Shown here: piece after piece, positions 13,624 through 14,510 of the stretch | Layout of the letters: each line of letters opens with the position of its first letter | Position numbering within the stretch: position 1 is the stretch's first letter | DNA from: Candidatus Aminicenantota bacterium | GTDB lineage: Bacteria; Acidobacteriota; Aminicenantia; UBA2199 | NCBI GenBank assembly: GCA_029939015.1 | Contig: JAOZTV010000041.1 | Location: 1-14,510 of the forward strand | Direction: 5' to 3' | DNA length: 14,510 bases | Notes under the pieces: generated by a model | What the model was told of the DNA's origin: nothing | Seen by the model: the letters and a program-made list of their open reading frames with translations, nothing else | Database searches by the model: none | Made by a program: the position numbers and the translations under genes

Positions 13624-14510
13624 TTGATATCTGATAAAGATAAACTTGTTGACAGGGCATTAGAAGAGATAATTAATGTTAGTAGAGATACATTTAGTAA
13701 TATAAGTGTAAAAAAATTACCTCAATTTGATGGTAGATTTTCCGAATTTCCAATTGGACTTTCAGAAAAAGTTGTTTCAGTATATAAGGATAAGGGTATT
13801 TCAAGAATTTATTCTCATCAGGCAGAAGCTATTGATAAAATATTAGATAGTAAAAATGTAGTTGTTGCAACGCCTACTGCATCAGGTAAAACCCTAGTAT
13901 ATAATAGTGTTACACTTAATGCCTTAAGTAAAAATCCGTCTGCTAAATCTCTATACCTGTTTCCTACAAAGGCTTTGGCTCAGGATCAACTTTCTGAATT
14001 GCTTGAATTAAATAAATTACTTGGAGATAAGATAGGTCTGTTTACTTATGATGGGGATACTCCACAAAGTACAAGAAAGGCAATTAGAAAACAGGCTCAA
14101 ATCGTCATATCAAACCCCTATATGCTTCATTCGGGAATACTGCCCCATCATACTAAATGGATAAATTTATTTGAAAATTTAGAGTATATTATTATTGATG
14201 AGCTACATTCCTATACAGGCGTTTTCGGTTCACACATGGCAAATGTGATGAGGAGATTAAAACGAATTTGTGAATTTTATGGTTCTAAACCAAAGTTTAT
14301 TATGTCCTCAGCTACTATTTCAAATCCTAAGGAACTGGCAGAGATGATAGTTTCTGAAGAAGTTGAGTTAATAGATAAGAGTGGGGCTCCAAGGGGAGAA
14401 AAATATCTTGTGTTTTTCAATCCTCCGGTTATAAATAAAGCATTAGGAATAAGAAGATCGTATTTATCAATTGCAAGGCAATTATCATATATATTGCTTA
14501 AAAATAATTT
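13624..14510 (+). CDS. DExH-box helicase, MrfA/YprA-like (3' truncated by window)
   Basis: The frame is open to the window edge (295 codons plus 2 nt). Superfamily 2 motifs are present: YSHQAEAI (63-70, Q-type motif), Walker A ATPTASGKT (82-90), LFPTKALAQDQ (motif Ia), DELH (192-195, motif II) and SSAT (228-231, motif III). The stretch DELHSYTGVFGSHMANVMRR is typical of the MrfA/YprA DNA helicases, which in Bacillus act in repair of mitomycin lesions with an exonuclease partner. The second RecA domain and the zinc-binding DUF1998 region expected in this family lie beyond the window. The only plausible start is TTG 13624, directly after the deiminase TAA and in the same frame, with AGGGA (13609-13613) ten bases upstream. 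Co-transcription and translational coupling with the deiminase are likely. Confidence 0.9.
   Translation, partial: MISDKDKLVDRALEEIINVSRDTFSNISVKKLPQFDGRFSEFPIGLSEKVVSVYKDKGISRIYSHQAEAIDKILDSKNVVVATPTASGKTLVYNSVTLNALSKNPSAKSLYLFPTKALAQDQLSELLELNKLLGDKIGLFTYDGDTPQSTRKAIRKQAQIVISNPYMLHSGILPHHTKWINLFENLEYIIIDELHSYTGVFGSHMANVMRRLKRICEFYGSKPKFIMSSATISNPKELAEMIVSEEVELIDKSGAPRGEKYLVFFNPPVINKALGIRRSYLSIARQLSYILLKNN

Noticed and set aside
1..14510. CRISPR arrays, insertion sequences, phage or defence islands
   Set aside because: No regularly spaced repeats, transposase motifs or terminal inverted repeats were seen; the window is mostly a conserved housekeeping locus.

Overview
The window is the core rpoBC chromosomal locus of a low-GC (about one third G+C by eye) bacterium. 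Gene order on the + strand is tuf (3' end only), rpmG, tRNA-Trp, secE, nusG, rplK, rplA, rplJ, rplL, rpoB, rpoC. A stand-alone response-regulator receiver, an arginine deiminase and the 5' part of a DExH helicase follow. Everything supportable lies on the + strand, and minus-strand reading frames are shadows. RNA polymerase has Gram-negative-type architecture. The beta subunit keeps the long insertion before the GRHGNKG motif, and beta' keeps a large insertion in the trigger-loop region. The start of RpoC (an Arg-Lys-rich stretch running into RISLASPE) resembles the Bacteroidetes/Fibrobacteres-type start. The rifampicin-site serine (E. coli S531 equivalent) is Ser rather than the Asn of many spirochaetes. 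I therefore infer a diderm, FCB-like or other deep-branching phylum, without being able to name it.

Bases 1-3183 hold EF-Tu, L33, tRNA-Trp, the SecE translocon subunit, NusG and L11/L1/L10/L7-L12. They are packed with gaps of 0-25 nt and with overlaps: rpmG/tRNA 2 nt, rplK/rplA 8 nt, rplJ/rplL 1 nt. There is no room between genes for the usual L1 and L10 autoregulatory leaders. Bases 3229-11846 hold rpoB and rpoC, separated by 104 nt that contain only a doubtful 21-codon frame. The usual downstream rpsL-rpsG-fusA genes are missing. A CheY-like receiver starts 12 nt after rpoC. A 115-130 nt gap with an AT-rich inverted repeat and a good sigma70-like promoter precedes arginine deiminase, so a new transcription unit probably begins there. 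The helicase starts directly after the deiminase stop codon and runs off the window.

The most unusual point is a roughly 58-residue insert near the N terminus of RpoB with eight cysteines in four pairs. Its first half has exactly the same spacing as the RpoC N-terminal zinc-binding motif encoded 4.4 kb downstream. The second is the rpmG stop codon overlapping the first two bases of tRNA-Trp, so RNase P maturation of a shared transcript would cut inside the stop codon.
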